The position numbers and the translations under genes were made by a program. 64,000 nt of DNA, taken from positions 137,092 through 201,091 of the forward strand of contig NZ_JAKLSQ010000007.1 of assembly GCF_022014495.1 (NCBI RefSeq). Reading direction: 5' to 3'. The notes below the pieces were generated by a model. That model was not told where the DNA came from. It saw only the letters and a list, made by a program, of their open reading frames with translations, and searched no databases. This document shows, one piece after another, positions 52,714-61,524 of this stretch; position 1 is the first letter of the stretch; each line of letters opens with the position of its first letter. Origin of the DNA: Sandaracinobacteroides sayramensis (lineage in GTDB: Bacteria; Pseudomonadota; Alphaproteobacteria; Sphingomonadales; Sphingomonadaceae).

Positions 52714-53577
52714 CTACTCCAGATAGTCCATGCCCACATCGGCGGCCGGCGCCGACTGGGTGAGGCGGCCGACGGAGATATGGCTCACCCCGGTTTCGGC
52801 GATGGCGCGGATGCTGTCGAGATTCACCCCGCCCGACGCCTCGGTCGGCACCCGCCCGGCGACCAGCGCCACCGCCTCGCGCAGAACCGGCGGCGGCATA
52901 TTGTCCAGCAGCAGCCGGTCGGCGCCGGCGGCGATCGCCGGCTCGATCTGGTCGATGCGGTCCACCTCCACGGTGATGTCGGAAAGCCCGGCCGCCTTGC
53001 AGGCGGCGACCGCCGGCGTGATTCCGCCGGCGGCGGCGATGTGATTGTCCTTCACCATGGGCGCATCCCAGAGCCCCATGCGGTGGTTCTGGCCGCCGCC
53101 CATGCGAACGGCGTATTTTTCCAGATGCCGGAGGCCCGGCAGCGTCTTGCGGGTGTCGAGAAGCGTCGCCTCCGTGCCCTCGATTGCTTCCACATAGCGG
53201 CGGGTGAGGGTGGCGATCCCGGTCAGATGCTGCAGCGTGTTGAGGGCCGAGCGTTCGGCGGCGAGCAGCGCCCGGGCGTTGCCTTCCACCGTCATCAGGT
53301 CGGTGCCCGCCGCAACCTCGTCGCCGTCCGCCACCAGCATATGGATGGCGCAGGCCGGGTCCAGCCGGCGGAAGAAGGCGGCGGCGAGCGGCAGGCCGGC
53401 CACCACCACCCTGTCGCGGCTGTCCAGAACCGCCTTCAGCCGGGCGTCGGCCGGCAGGCAGGCGGTCGCCGTCAGGTCGCGGGCGGCGTCGGCCGCGCCG
53501 CCCAGATCCTCCGCGAGCGTCGCTTCGACGAAGGCAGAAAGATCGAAGCCGGGCAAGGCGATTTCAGGCGCAGACAC
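52714..53577 (-). CDS. nadC: Nicotinate-nucleotide pyrophosphorylase
   Basis: NadC converts quinolinate and PRPP to nicotinate mononucleotide in NAD synthesis. The 287-residue protein shows ERSALNTLQHLTGIATLTRR, LLDTRKTLPGLRHLEKYAVR and MGGGQNHRMGLWDAPMVKDN, then EVDRIDQIEPAIAAGADRLL and ASGGVNLDSIRAIAETGVSH, all classic. It overlaps the preceding small gene by 14 bp and is the last gene in the nadA group. Confidence 0.97.
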   Translation of the reverse strand: MSAPEIALPGFDLSAFVEATLAEDLGGAADAARDLTATACLPADARLKAVLDSRDRVVVAGLPLAAAFFRRLDPACAIHMLVADGDEVAAGTDLMTVEGNARALLAAERSALNTLQHLTGIATLTRRYVEAIEGTEATLLDTRKTLPGLRHLEKYAVRMGGGQNHRMGLWDAPMVKDNHIAAAGGITPAVAACKAAGLSDITVEVDRIDQIEPAIAAGADRLLLDNMPPPVLREAVALVAGRVPTEASGGVNLDSIRAIAETGVSHISVGRLTQSAPAADVGMDYLE

Positions 53578-53929
53578 GGGCGGCCTCTTGCAGGATGGGC
53601 GCGGCGCGGTCGACGATTGCCTTGCCTTCCGACGCCTTCAGCCCATGGCGGTTGAGCGCCTTCAGCACCGCATCCGACTTCAGATTGGCAGGCTGCTGCT
53701 TCAGGCGAAGGGCCGGCGCGCCGAGATCCAGCAGGAAGTCGCCTTCCGCGTTGGAAGCCAGTTCCTTCACCATGCAGCGACAGCTCGCATCGGGCACCTT
53801 TTGCCGGCATTCGTGCAGAAAGCCGTCGATATGCGCTTTGGGAGCCCTGGATTTCAGATACTGATCCGCGGCGGCAGGCGCCGAGATCAGCGCCATGCCC
53901 AGCAGCGCTACTACCCGTGTGCGCCTCAC
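53564..53929 (-). CDS. Small secreted hypothetical protein in the nad operon
   Basis: This 121-residue protein has a signal peptide (VVALLGMALISAPAAA) and a small domain with three or four cysteines (HECRQKVPDASCRCMVKELA and a final CA). Its family is not recognised. It is translationally coupled to its neighbours: ATGA overlap with the peptidase stop and a 14-bp overlap with nadC. The coupling suggests co-expression, but secretion makes a direct role in NAD synthesis unlikely. Confidence 0.7.
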   Translation of the reverse strand: MRRTRVVALLGMALISAPAAADQYLKSRAPKAHIDGFLHECRQKVPDASCRCMVKELASNAEGDFLLDLGAPALRLKQQPANLKSDAVLKALNRHGLKASEGKAIVDRAAPILQEAARVCA

Positions 53930-56007
53930 TTCAGCTCCTTGTCGAGATAGGCCAGCATCAGCGCGTAGCGGTAGGCGGCTTCCTTCAGATTGGCGACACC
54001 GGCGTGGCCGCCGTCGATATTCTCATAATAATAGATGGGGTGGCCCAACGCCTCCATTTCGGCCGCCATCTTTCGGGCGTGCGCCGGGTGGACCCGGTCG
54101 TCTTTCGTGGAGGTGTAGAAGAAGACGCGGGGGTATTTCGCCGCCTTCTTCAGATTCTGATAGGGGCTGTAGGCCTTGATGAACTCCCAGTCGGCGGTGT
54201 CGGGGTTGCCATATTCGGCCATCCACGAGGCCCCCGCCAGCAGCAGATGGTAGCGCCGCATGTCGGCCAGCGGCACGCCGACCAGCGCCGCGTCGTAAAG
54301 GTCCGGCCGCTGCGTGTAGGCGACCGACGACATGAGGCCGCCGTTCGAACGGCCATGGACGGCGATCTTCGAGGCCTGCCCGGTTTTCTTCAGATCCTCG
54401 GCGACGGCGTGCAGATCGTCATAGCTGTTCTGCCGCTTCTCCAGCAGGGCCGCCTGGTGCCAGCGCGGGCCATATTCGCCGCCGCCGCGGATGTTGCCGA
54501 CCACATATTGGTTGCCGGCCTCCACCCACATCTGCGCCTCGGGCTGGAGATAGGCCGGGACCAGCGCGATCTCGAAGCCACCATAGGACCAGTAATAGGT
54601 CTTGAGCGGCCCCTTCGCGCCCTTCGGCCGGATCACGAAATAGGGCACTTTCGTGCCGTCCTTCGAGGTGGCGAAGCGCTGCGCGACTTCGAACTTCGCC
54701 CCGTCGAAGAAGGCCGGAGCGGAGGCGAGCGTCGTGGGCGCGGCGCCGTTCGCGGTCTTCATCAGCCGCGACGGCTCGGTGAAGCCGACGACATTGGCGT
54801 AGAGCGTGTCCTGATCGTCGGTGGCGACGAGGCCGAGCGCGCTGTTGGCCGGAAGCGGCACCTCGCGGCTGGACCACTGGCCGTTGCCACGCTGCAGGCG
54901 GACCAGCTTCGCCGCGACATCGTCCAGCAGGTTCACATAGACGGCCTTGCCGGTGGCATCGACATTGTCGATCGCCTGGCTGTCGGTCGGGGTGAACACC
55001 GCCTCCACCGGCCCCGGCGCCCCGGAAGCCGGCACCGCATAGGACACGAGGCTGCCCTTCGAGATGCCGTTGAAATCGGTGCGGAGCAGCGCATAGGCGC
55101 GGGGGCCGTCGCCCACATCGGCGATGAACTGGAAGTTGGCGTCATCCGGCAGCGGCGAGACGGTGAGCGCCCCGTCGGCGCCCAGATGGTGGACCTTGCC
55201 GGTCCAGAAGGTCAGCGCCTGCAGGATGACGGCCCGGCGGTTCGCGCCGGAGCCATAGGCGGCGGGGTTGGCGGCCATCTCCTGCTCGCCGATGCTCAGC
55301 AGCAGCTTCGCGCTGGAGAAGGGCGTGCCGCGCTGCCACAGCCGGACTTCGCGGGCATAGCCCGACGTGCTGACCGGGCCGGCGGCGGTGGCGACCAGCA
55401 GCCGGTCCTGGTCGAGCCAGGCGAGCGCCTGCTTCGCCTCCGGGCTGGCAAAGCCGCCTTCGGACGCGGGGACGAAGCGGCGGGCCTTCGTGTCGAACTC
55501 CCGCACCTCCACCGCGTCCTTGCCGCCGATCGACAGGCGGACGAGGCAGCGCGCGTAATCGGCGCCGAAGCAGGAGGCTCCGGAGAATTGCAGATTCTTC
55601 TTCTCGGCGGCTTCCAGCGCGTCCATGTCCAGAAGCGTCGTCCATTCCGGCTTGCCGGCGTCGAACGCCGCGCGCGGCGAAACCCGCCACAGGCCGCGCA
55701 CATGATCCTTGTCGCGCCAGAAATTGTAGACGCTGCCGGCCGTCACGCCGCTGGGGCTGGCGCCGGTCGGATAGGCGATCCGGCGCGGGTCCTGAAGAAT
55801 GGTCTCCGCCTTCGCCCGCCAGGCCGCGAAGCCGGGCACGGCTTCCAGCTCCGGCAGATATTTCGCGTTGCGGGCGCGCACCCAGTCGAGCTGCTTCTCG
55901 CCGGTCACGTCCTCCAGCCACTGATGCGGATCGGCCGGCGGCGGGGTCTGGGCGGCGGCGGGGGCGGCCAGCAGCATCGCGGCGGCAACGATGGTCTTCA
56001 TGGACAT
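53926..56007 (-). CDS. Prolyl oligopeptidase family serine peptidase (S9A)
   Basis: This 693-residue secreted or periplasmic peptidase has a signal peptide ([15 protein letters not shown]), an N-terminal [18 protein letters not shown] match to the S9A family, a beta-propeller region (about 80-420) and a C-terminal alpha/beta hydrolase. The nucleophile is in GRSNGG near residue 545, the Asp in [14 protein letters not shown] and the His in NIDGGHAG. It cleaves short proline-containing peptides in the family. It lies nine bases after nadA and before nadC, an odd place for a peptidase. Confidence 0.93.
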   Translation of the reverse strand: MSMKTIVAAAMLLAAPAAAQTPPPADPHQWLEDVTGEKQLDWVRARNAKYLPELEAVPGFAAWRAKAETILQDPRRIAYPTGASPSGVTAGSVYNFWRDKDHVRGLWRVSPRAAFDAGKPEWTTLLDMDALEAAEKKNLQFSGASCFGADYARCLVRLSIGGKDAVEVREFDTKARRFVPASEGGFASPEAKQALAWLDQDRLLVATAAGPVSTSGYAREVRLWQRGTPFSSAKLLLSIGEQEMAANPAAYGSGANRRAVILQALTFWTGKVHHLGADGALTVSPLPDDANFQFIADVGDGPRAYALLRTDFNGISKGSLVSYAVPASGAPGPVEAVFTPTDSQAIDNVDATGKAVYVNLLDDVAAKLVRLQRGNGQWSSREVPLPANSALGLVATDDQDTLYANVVGFTEPSRLMKTANGAAPTTLASAPAFFDGAKFEVAQRFATSKDGTKVPYFVIRPKGAKGPLKTYYWSYGGFEIALVPAYLQPEAQMWVEAGNQYVVGNIRGGGEYGPRWHQAALLEKRQNSYDDLHAVAEDLKKTGQASKIAVHGRSNGGLMSSVAYTQRPDLYDAALVGVPLADMRRYHLLLAGASWMAEYGNPDTADWEFIKAYSPYQNLKKAAKYPRVFFYTSTKDDRVHPAHARKMAAEMEALGHPIYYYENIDGGHAGVANLKEAAYRYALMLAYLDKELK

Positions 56008-56015
56008 CCTTCAGG

Positions 56016-57026
56016 TCAGTCGCCGGTGACCGGGGGCATGGTCTGGGCGGGGGTGAGGTCGGTCGCCGCGCCGCTGGCGATCGCCAGCATGCGGTTCAAG
56101 GGCAGCAGCGCGCGCACGCGCAGCTCCTCGGGCACATGCAGTTCCGGCTTCAGGTCGCGCAGGCTCAGGTAGAGCTTCTCGACGGTGTTGAGCGCCATAT
56201 AGGGGCACATGTTGCAGGAGCATTTGCCGTCGGCCCCGGGCGCGCCGATGAAGGTCTTTTGCGGGGCCTTCTTCTCCATCTGGTGGATGATGTGCGGCTC
56301 GGTGGCGACGATGATGAGGTCGCTTGGGCTTTCCAGCGCGAACTTCAGGATGGCGCTGGTGCTGCCGATCATGTCGGCATGGTCCAGGATATGCGCCGGG
56401 CATTCCGGGTGGGCGGCGACCGGCGCATCCGGATATTGCGCCTTCAGCTTCAGAAGCTCGGTCTCGCTGAAAGCTTCATGGACGATGCAGGTCCCGTCCC
56501 ACAACAGCATGTCGCGCCCGGTCTTGCGGGCAAGCCAGGCGCCCAGATGCTTGTCGGGCGCGAAGAGGATCTTCTGGTCGCGGGGCAGCGAGTTGATGAT
56601 CTTCTCGGCGCTGGACGAGGTGACGATGATGTCCGAATGCGCCTTCACCGCCGCCGAGCAGTTGATGTAGGTGAGCGACAGATGGTCCGGGTGCGCGGCG
56701 CGGAAGGCGGCGAACTCGTCCGGCGGGCAACTGTCCTCCAGCGAGCAGCCGGCGTCCATGTCGGGCAGGATCACGGTTTTCTGCGGAGAGAGGATCTTCG
56801 CCACCTCCGCCATGAAGCGCACGCCACAAAAGGCGATCACATCGGCGTCCGTCTCGGCCGCCTTGCGCGACAGCTCCAGCGAATCGCCGACGAAGTCCGC
56901 CATGTCCTGCAGTTCCGGCGTCTGGTAATAATGCGCCAGGATCACGGCGTTGCGCTCCTTGCGCAGCCGCTCGATCTCCGCGCGGATGTCGAGGCCTTTC
57001 AGCGTTTCTCTCAGTCTTGCATCCAT
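56016..57026 (-). CDS. nadA: Quinolinate synthase A
   Basis: NadA condenses iminoaspartate with dihydroxyacetone phosphate to form quinolinate using a 4Fe-4S cluster. The 336-residue protein has [69 protein letters not shown] and the C-terminal CSCNMCPYM. Cluster cysteines are expected in the [12 protein letters not shown] and CNMC segments. It heads an operon ending in nadC and diverges from the dehydrogenase gene by 54 bp. No nadB is in the window. Confidence 0.97.
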   Translation of the reverse strand: MDARLRETLKGLDIRAEIERLRKERNAVILAHYYQTPELQDMADFVGDSLELSRKAAETDADVIAFCGVRFMAEVAKILSPQKTVILPDMDAGCSLEDSCPPDEFAAFRAAHPDHLSLTYINCSAAVKAHSDIIVTSSSAEKIINSLPRDQKILFAPDKHLGAWLARKTGRDMLLWDGTCIVHEAFSETELLKLKAQYPDAPVAAHPECPAHILDHADMIGSTSAILKFALESPSDLIIVATEPHIIHQMEKKAPQKTFIGAPGADGKCSCNMCPYMALNTVEKLYLSLRDLKPELHVPEELRVRALLPLNRMLAIASGAATDLTPAQTMPPVTGD

Positions 57027-57080
57027 CGGCCGGGCTCCTCAAAGTCCAAGTCTCTAGGCGAAGCATATGGGGAGGAAAAG

Positions 57081-58235
57081 ATGAGCGACGAGGCATTGGC
57101 GCATATTTCGGCGGCGGAACGCAAGGCGGCCGAAGTGGAAGGCATCGGCCCGAATGTGCCGACCCGCCCCATCGCCCGCGTGGGGGTGATCGGCGCCGGC
57201 ACCATGGGCGGCGGAATCGCCATGAACTTCGCCAATGTCGGGATTCCGGTGACCATAGTGGAGCGGGAACAGGCCGCGCTCGACCGCGGGCTGAAGGTGA
57301 TCCGCGGCAATTACGAACGCTCCCTGCAGCGCGGCAAGCTGACGGCGGACGAGGTGGAGACGCGCATGGCGCGGCTGACCGGCAGCCTCGACTATGCTGA
57401 TCTGGCCGACGCCGACCTCATCATCGAGGCGATCTTCGAGGATATGGCCATCAAGAAGGCGGTGTTCGCCCGCCTGGACGGGCTGGCGAAGAAGGGCGCC
57501 ATCCTCGCCAGCAACACCAGCTATCTGAACGTGGACGAGATCGCCGCCGCCACCTCGAGGCCGGCGGACGTGCTGGGAATGCACTTCTTCTCCCCCGCCA
57601 ATGTCATGAAGCTGCTGGAGGTGGTGCGCGGCAAGCTGACCGCGCCGGACGTGCTGAAGACGGCGATGGAAGTGGGGGTGAAGATCGGCAAGGTGCCCGT
57701 CGTCTCGGGCGTGTGCGACGGCTTCATCGGCAACCGCATGCTTTCAAGGCGGCAGCAGGCGGCGAACGAACTGCTGATGGAAGGCGCCATGCCCTGGGAG
57801 GTGGACAAGGTGCTGACCGATTTCGGCTTCCCCATGGGGCCGTTCCAGATGAGCGATCTCGCCGGGCTGGACATCGGCTGGTCGAAGGAGACGTCGAAGG
57901 GCGAAACGCTGCGGGATCGCCTCTGCGAAATGGACCGGCGCGGGCAGAAGACGCGGGCTGGATTCTACGATTATGACGAGGATCGCAAGCGCTCTCCCAG
58001 CCCGGTCGTCGAGCAGTTGATCCGTGACTATGTGAAGGAAAAAGGCGGGATGGTGCGCGAGCACAGCGCGCAGGAAATCCTGGAGCGGCTGCTGAAGCCG
58101 ATGGTGGAGGAAGGGCGGAAGATCCTGGCCGAGGGGATCGCCCAGCGCCCCGGCGACATCGATGCGGTGTGGGTGAACGGCTATGGCTGGCCGCGCGCCA
58201 CCGGCGGCATCATGTACTGGGCGGGGGTGCGCTGA
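57081..58235 (+). CDS. 3-hydroxyacyl-CoA dehydrogenase (stand-alone)
   Basis: The 384-residue protein carries the NAD-binding [20 protein letters not shown] near residue 35, [50 protein letters not shown] with the catalytic His, and [18 protein letters not shown], plus a second C-terminal HCDH domain to [12 protein letters not shown]. It oxidises 3-hydroxyacyl-CoA to 3-ketoacyl-CoA. Unlike FadB/FadJ it has no N-terminal enoyl-CoA hydratase domain. GGGGAGGAAA precedes the ATG at 57081; the frame upstream is open but antisense to nadA. Confidence 0.93.
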   Translation: MSDEALAHISAAERKAAEVEGIGPNVPTRPIARVGVIGAGTMGGGIAMNFANVGIPVTIVEREQAALDRGLKVIRGNYERSLQRGKLTADEVETRMARLTGSLDYADLADADLIIEAIFEDMAIKKAVFARLDGLAKKGAILASNTSYLNVDEIAAATSRPADVLGMHFFSPANVMKLLEVVRGKLTAPDVLKTAMEVGVKIGKVPVVSGVCDGFIGNRMLSRRQQAANELLMEGAMPWEVDKVLTDFGFPMGPFQMSDLAGLDIGWSKETSKGETLRDRLCEMDRRGQKTRAGFYDYDEDRKRSPSPVVEQLIRDYVKEKGGMVREHSAQEILERLLKPMVEEGRKILAEGIAQRPGDIDAVWVNGYGWPRATGGIMYWAGVR

Positions 58236-58295
58236 AGCGGGCGCAGGGTTGCGGCCCGATCGGTTGCGCCCAGGTTGGGGACTCCTATTCCCCTT

Positions 58296-58378
58296 CGTCA
58301 CCCCGGGCTTGACCCGGGGTCCAGCTTTCCGGCCAGCGTAGGCAAGAAGCGGGATCCCGGGTCAAGCCCTGGATGACG
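58296..58378. repeat. GC-rich palindromic intergenic repeat, near hspQ
   Basis: Arms CGTCACCCCGGGCTTGACCC and GGTCAAGCCCTGGATGACG are inverted, the right arm slightly degraded. It separates the convergent dehydrogenase and hspQ genes. Confidence 0.85.
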
Positions 58379-58424
58379 GAAAGCATATATGTCTATGGGT
58401 TCTGAACCTGAGGGCTTTGCCCGA

Positions 58425-58835
58425 TCAGTTGCGGTTGATCGGGCGCAGCACATAACGGCCGTCTCGGTAGCTTTCGAACACCTGCGCGACGGCGGGGTGA
58501 CGGACCGGCTCGCCCTCTTCATCGGGCATCAGATTCTGCTGGCTGACGTAGGCGACGTAGGAGGATTCCTCGTTCTCGGCGAGAAGATGGTAGAAGGGCT
58601 GGTCCTTGGCGGGGCGCACTTCTTCGGGGATAGCCTCCCACCATTCCTCGGTGTTGGAGAATTCCGGGTCCACATCGAACACCACGCCGCGGAAAGGGAA
58701 GATGCGGTGGCGCACGATGTCGCCGATCCCGAAACGGGCCTCAGCGATTCGCGGCGCAAGGATTTCGGCGTGGCGCGGCTGCGCGACGCTGGCATCGGGG
58801 CGCTTTCCGGCGGGAATATGTTCTTTGTTCGTCAT
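58425..58835 (-). CDS. hspQ: Heat shock protein HspQ (YccV family)
   Basis: The 136-residue protein matches HspQ: ARFGIGDIVRHRIFPFRGVV-FDVDPEF, EEWWEAIPEEVRPAKDQPFY and LLAENEESSYVAYVSQQNLM. In E. coli HspQ is a specificity factor for Lon and binds hemimethylated DNA. The core is of standard length, with about 30 extra N-terminal residues (MTNKEHIPAGKRPDASVAQP). ATG 58835 has AGAGGTC upstream. It is a single gene. Confidence 0.9.
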   Translation of the reverse strand: MTNKEHIPAGKRPDASVAQPRHAEILAPRIAEARFGIGDIVRHRIFPFRGVVFDVDPEFSNTEEWWEAIPEEVRPAKDQPFYHLLAENEESSYVAYVSQQNLMPDEEGEPVRHPAVAQVFESYRDGRYVLRPINRN

Positions 58836-58988
58836 CAAAACCGACCTCTGCCGTAGGATATAGGCGCATTTCGGCTGGTGCAAAGGGGGTTGGGCTTGTG
58901 TTTGCCCGGCACGGCGGCTATGGCCCGCGCCTTGCCAGAGACCATAAGGGAACGGCACCGGTCTCAGCGGGCCGGAGCAGCCCGGCGC

Positions 58989-59078
<90 letters not shown>

Positions 59079-59547
59079 CACAATCGTTTGTTTTCAAAAG
59101 ATTTTCCCAACTTCCGATCAGGCAGAGACCATCGTCTCCAGGCTCTCTCAGTACGGTTTGAGGTGTGATGGGCTGGGGCGTAGGCCATCATATTCTCCGT
59201 TTTTTGGGTGCCGGAACTTAGTCCCCAGACTTTCGTAGGTTAGCGAAGTGATTCCATACCAAGGTTCGGGCCGACCGCTTTCCGCCATTTAGTCATAAGA
59301 CTTTTGGTTGCTCGCGAGAGGTTGGGCAATTGACTCGTTGCCACAGCTTTGGCCGTAAGTTTTGTACACGGAGAGCATAGCCATCAGGCAGATTCGTCTC
59401 TTTACGGGCTCATTCTCTGGCTCATGACCGGGCAGTACGGAATCGATAGGTCGATTGCGATCGTAACATTTGGAGTAGCTTTTGTTCCCACATTTCGGCG
59501 CGATCCCGGCGGAGAACAACCTGTGCTGCCTGCCGGGATCGGTAGTT
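59079..59547. other. Gene-poor region downstream of tRNA-Ser
   Basis: About 470 bp, lower in GC than its surroundings, contain no convincing coding sequence on either strand. I found no integrase gene and no direct repeat of the tRNA 3' end. It is probably residual DNA from past integrations next to the tRNA gene. Confidence 0.5.
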
Positions 59548-59694
59548 CATGGCACGTCCGCGCAGGCTCTTGTCGATGCGACGGGCCTCGGTCGCGGCAG
59601 CCTGTATGCCGCCCACACCAACAAGGACGGCCTCTTCGAACAGGCGTTGTTGCGCTACCGCGAACGCACGCGTGGCCATGTCGAGCTGATCTGA
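59548..59694 (+). pseudogene. TetR-family regulator fragment
   Basis: The frame encodes HGTSAQALVDATGLGRGSLY followed by KDGLFEQALLRYRER, the helix-turn-helix heart of a TetR-family repressor. The N-terminal helix is missing or out of frame and everything after about 50 residues is lost: the frame runs into a stop at 59692-59694, where an insertion-sequence end seems to begin. Only a non-functional fragment of the DNA-binding domain remains. Confidence 0.75.
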
Positions 59695-59926
59695 TCCCAG
59701 AAAACTGGACTGCTTTTAGTTAGAGTTTTTCGCCGTAATCTCCCCTTGGCTGGGAGGAGCGAAGAGCGATGAAGGCATCCAGATTCTCAGACGCGCAAAA
59801 GGGGTTCATCCTGAAGCAGGGTACGGACGTCGCCGACCTCTCGCCAGCAACAGCCGCAGCACCCTCGCCGAAGTGCAGCCGTTGCCCCGCCGTCAGGACC
59901 GCTTTTGCGGGCGGCTTGCTGGATGA
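59695..59926 (+). mobile_element. Left-end remnant of an IS3-type insertion sequence
   Basis: A leader with CCCTTGGCTGGGAGGAGCG is followed by ATG at 59769 and the residues MKASRFSDAQKGFILKQG. That is the typical start of OrfA in IS3-family elements. The match stops after about 20 residues and the rest of the transposase is gone. The element appears to have cut the TetR gene on its left and to be cut by the next insertion on its right. Confidence 0.7.
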
Positions 59927-60526
59927 CTTGTAACGGTTTTGCGCCGGTCACCCGAGCGTTTTAAGCTCGCAACAGGAGACCGACGAGACGATCAAGCATG
60001 GTGAAGAATTCAAGCAGGAGGCAGTGCGCATTGCGCTGATCAGTGGGCTACCGCGTGAGCGGGTTGCGTCGGATTTGGGGATCGGCAAGTCGACGTTGAA
60101 CAAATGGGTTTCGCATATCGCCCATCGGACCTGATGGTAGCGCAGCAGGCAGATCTGGCGCGAGAGAATGAACGGCTTCGCCAACCACCCGTAGGCTGTA
60201 TTTTCCATTCCGATCGCAGCAGCCAATATTGCTCATACGCCTATCAAAAGAAGCTGCAGGCCTATGGCCTACGTCCATCCATGAGCGAAAAGGACAATTG
60301 TTACGACAACTCCGGAGTCGAGACCTTCTTCAAATCCCTGAAGGCGGAGATGATCTGGCAGCAGCGCTGGTCAACCTGGCGGCAAGCTAAAGCTGCCATC
60401 TTCCAGTACATCAACGACTATTATAGTTCCCGGCGGCGCCATTCATATTTAGGCGGCATCAGCCCATTCGCATTCGAAGCCAAGGTGGCATGATGAGATA
60501 GGTGACCGGCATAAATCCGTTACAAG
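59927..60526 (+). mobile_element. Internally deleted IS3-family element with both inverted repeats
   Basis: Terminal inverted repeats are at 59927-59952 and 60501-60526; they match at 23 of 26 positions (CTTGTAACGG...GCCGGTCACC). The 600-bp interior carries the start and end of the transposase but not the middle. Full-size relatives are about twice as long. The element could only move with transposase supplied from elsewhere. Confidence 0.85.
59991..60493 (+). pseudogene. Fused OrfA/OrfB transposase remnant
   Basis: The frame from 59991 reads HGEEFKQEAVRIALISGLPR-ERVASDLGIGKSTLNKWVSH, an IS3-type OrfA helix-turn-helix, and stops at 60132-60134. A second frame holds DLMVAQQADLARENERLR, the OrfA C-terminus. 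It continues directly into CIFHSDRSSQY and DNSGVETFFKSLKAEM, ending SYLGGISPFAFEAKVA, the C-terminal part of the DDE integrase core of OrfB. The first catalytic Asp region is deleted and a frameshift is present, so no active transposase can be made. Confidence 0.85.
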
Positions 60527-60599
60527 CCCAGCCTGCACTTGTCCCCCTTCCGGCAATGGTCTTTCTCAGGGGCGCGATCTATCGAAAAGCCCTGATGGC

Positions 60600-60630
60600 G
60601 GCAGTGCAGATCGTGACAATCTGCACTGCC
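60600..60630 (-). terminator. Hairpin ending the TonB receptor/hydrolase operon
   Basis: Twelve perfect base pairs (GGCAGTGCAGAT with ATCTGCACTGCC) around a seven-base loop lie ten bases beyond the hydrolase stop. On the minus strand TTTT follows after about ten bases. It is the best candidate for the operon terminator. Confidence 0.7.
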
Positions 60631-60639
60631 CGGCGCGTG

Positions 60640-61524
60640 TCAGGGCTGCCGGGCGAGAAAGTCCTCGATCGCCCGCCGGGCGGCGGGCTCTGTCAGAAAC
60701 GGCGCATGACCTACGCCGGGCACTTCACGATAAACCATCTTCGGCGCCGCACGCCGCATTTTCGCGGCAATCGGCGCCGACAGGATGTCCGACAAGGCGC
60801 CGCGCAGCAGCAGCACGGGCCGCCGCCGCGCCAGCCTGCGGAACAGGATGTCCGCCAGCCACGATTTGTTCGGAACCGGCCGGCGCGACATCGGCAGGGA
60901 AATGTCCGGGTCATAGTCCAGAACGGGGCGTCCGGCGGCGTCTTCCACAAAGCCCCTGCGGGCCATGGAAAGCCAGTCGGCCTCGGTGAAATCTGGAAAG
61001 GCGACTTCGCTCGTCCGCTTCACGTATCGGGCGGCATCGTCCCAGTTCTCGATCACCGCCTGCTTGCCCGCATAGCCGGCGATGCGGGCGATGCCGGCCG
61101 GGTCGATCTCCGGCCCGACGTCGTTGAGCGTGGCGCTGGCCACCGCCCGCATTCGACGGGCCGAGACGAGGAGGGTGATGAGCCCGCCCATCGAGGTGCC
61201 GACGAAATGCGCACGGGAAATGCCCAGCGCGTCCAGCATCGCCAGCATGTCGGCCGCGTAGGTCGGGAGCTGGTAGCGCATCGGGTCCGCGCTCCATTCC
61301 GAGCGGCCGCGGCCGCGGACGTCCACCGCCAGCACGCGGCGCCCGCCCGCCGCGATCCACGGTGCCACATCCTCGAAATCGCCCGAGTTGCGGGTGAGGC
61401 CGTGGATCAGCACCACCGGCAACCGGGCCGGGCCGGCCGCCGCCGGATAGTCACGCGCAAAGAGCGACGATCCGTCGGCAGCCGTCCAGCGTCGTTCCAC
61501 GAAGGCGACGGCGGCGTCCGTCAT
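60640..61524 (-). CDS. Alpha/beta hydrolase
   Basis: The 294-residue protein is an alpha/beta-hydrolase-fold enzyme. The oxyanion region is VVLIHGLTRNSGDFEDVAPW, VLAVDVRGRGRSEW follows, and the nucleophile is in VGTSMGGLITLL near residue 120 (G-T-S-M-G). The Asp is probably in LLLRGALSDILSA and the His in VPGVGHAPFLTEP. The substrate is unknown; an ester or lactone hydrolase is plausible. Its start overlaps the receptor stop (TGATG), so it may process the compound imported by that receptor. Confidence 0.9.
   Translation of the reverse strand: MTDAAVAFVERRWTAADGSSLFARDYPAAAGPARLPVVLIHGLTRNSGDFEDVAPWIAAGGRRVLAVDVRGRGRSEWSADPMRYQLPTYAADMLAMLDALGISRAHFVGTSMGGLITLLVSARRMRAVASATLNDVGPEIDPAGIARIAGYAGKQAVIENWDDAARYVKRTSEVAFPDFTEADWLSMARRGFVEDAAGRPVLDYDPDISLPMSRRPVPNKSWLADILFRRLARRRPVLLLRGALSDILSAPIAAKMRRAAPKMVYREVPGVGHAPFLTEPAARRAIEDFLARQP

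Noticed and set aside
53917-56172. 751-codon plus-strand frame across the peptidase gene
   Set aside because: Antisense shadow; the minus strand encodes a complete S9A peptidase with a catalytic triad.
56136-57080. N-terminal extension of the hydroxyacyl-CoA dehydrogenase
   Set aside because: The extra 315 codons are antisense to nadA, and a perfect ribosome site precedes ATG 57081.
59079-59547. Integrative element attached to tRNA-Ser with attL/attR
   Set aside because: No integrase and no repeat of the tRNA 3' end could be found within the window.
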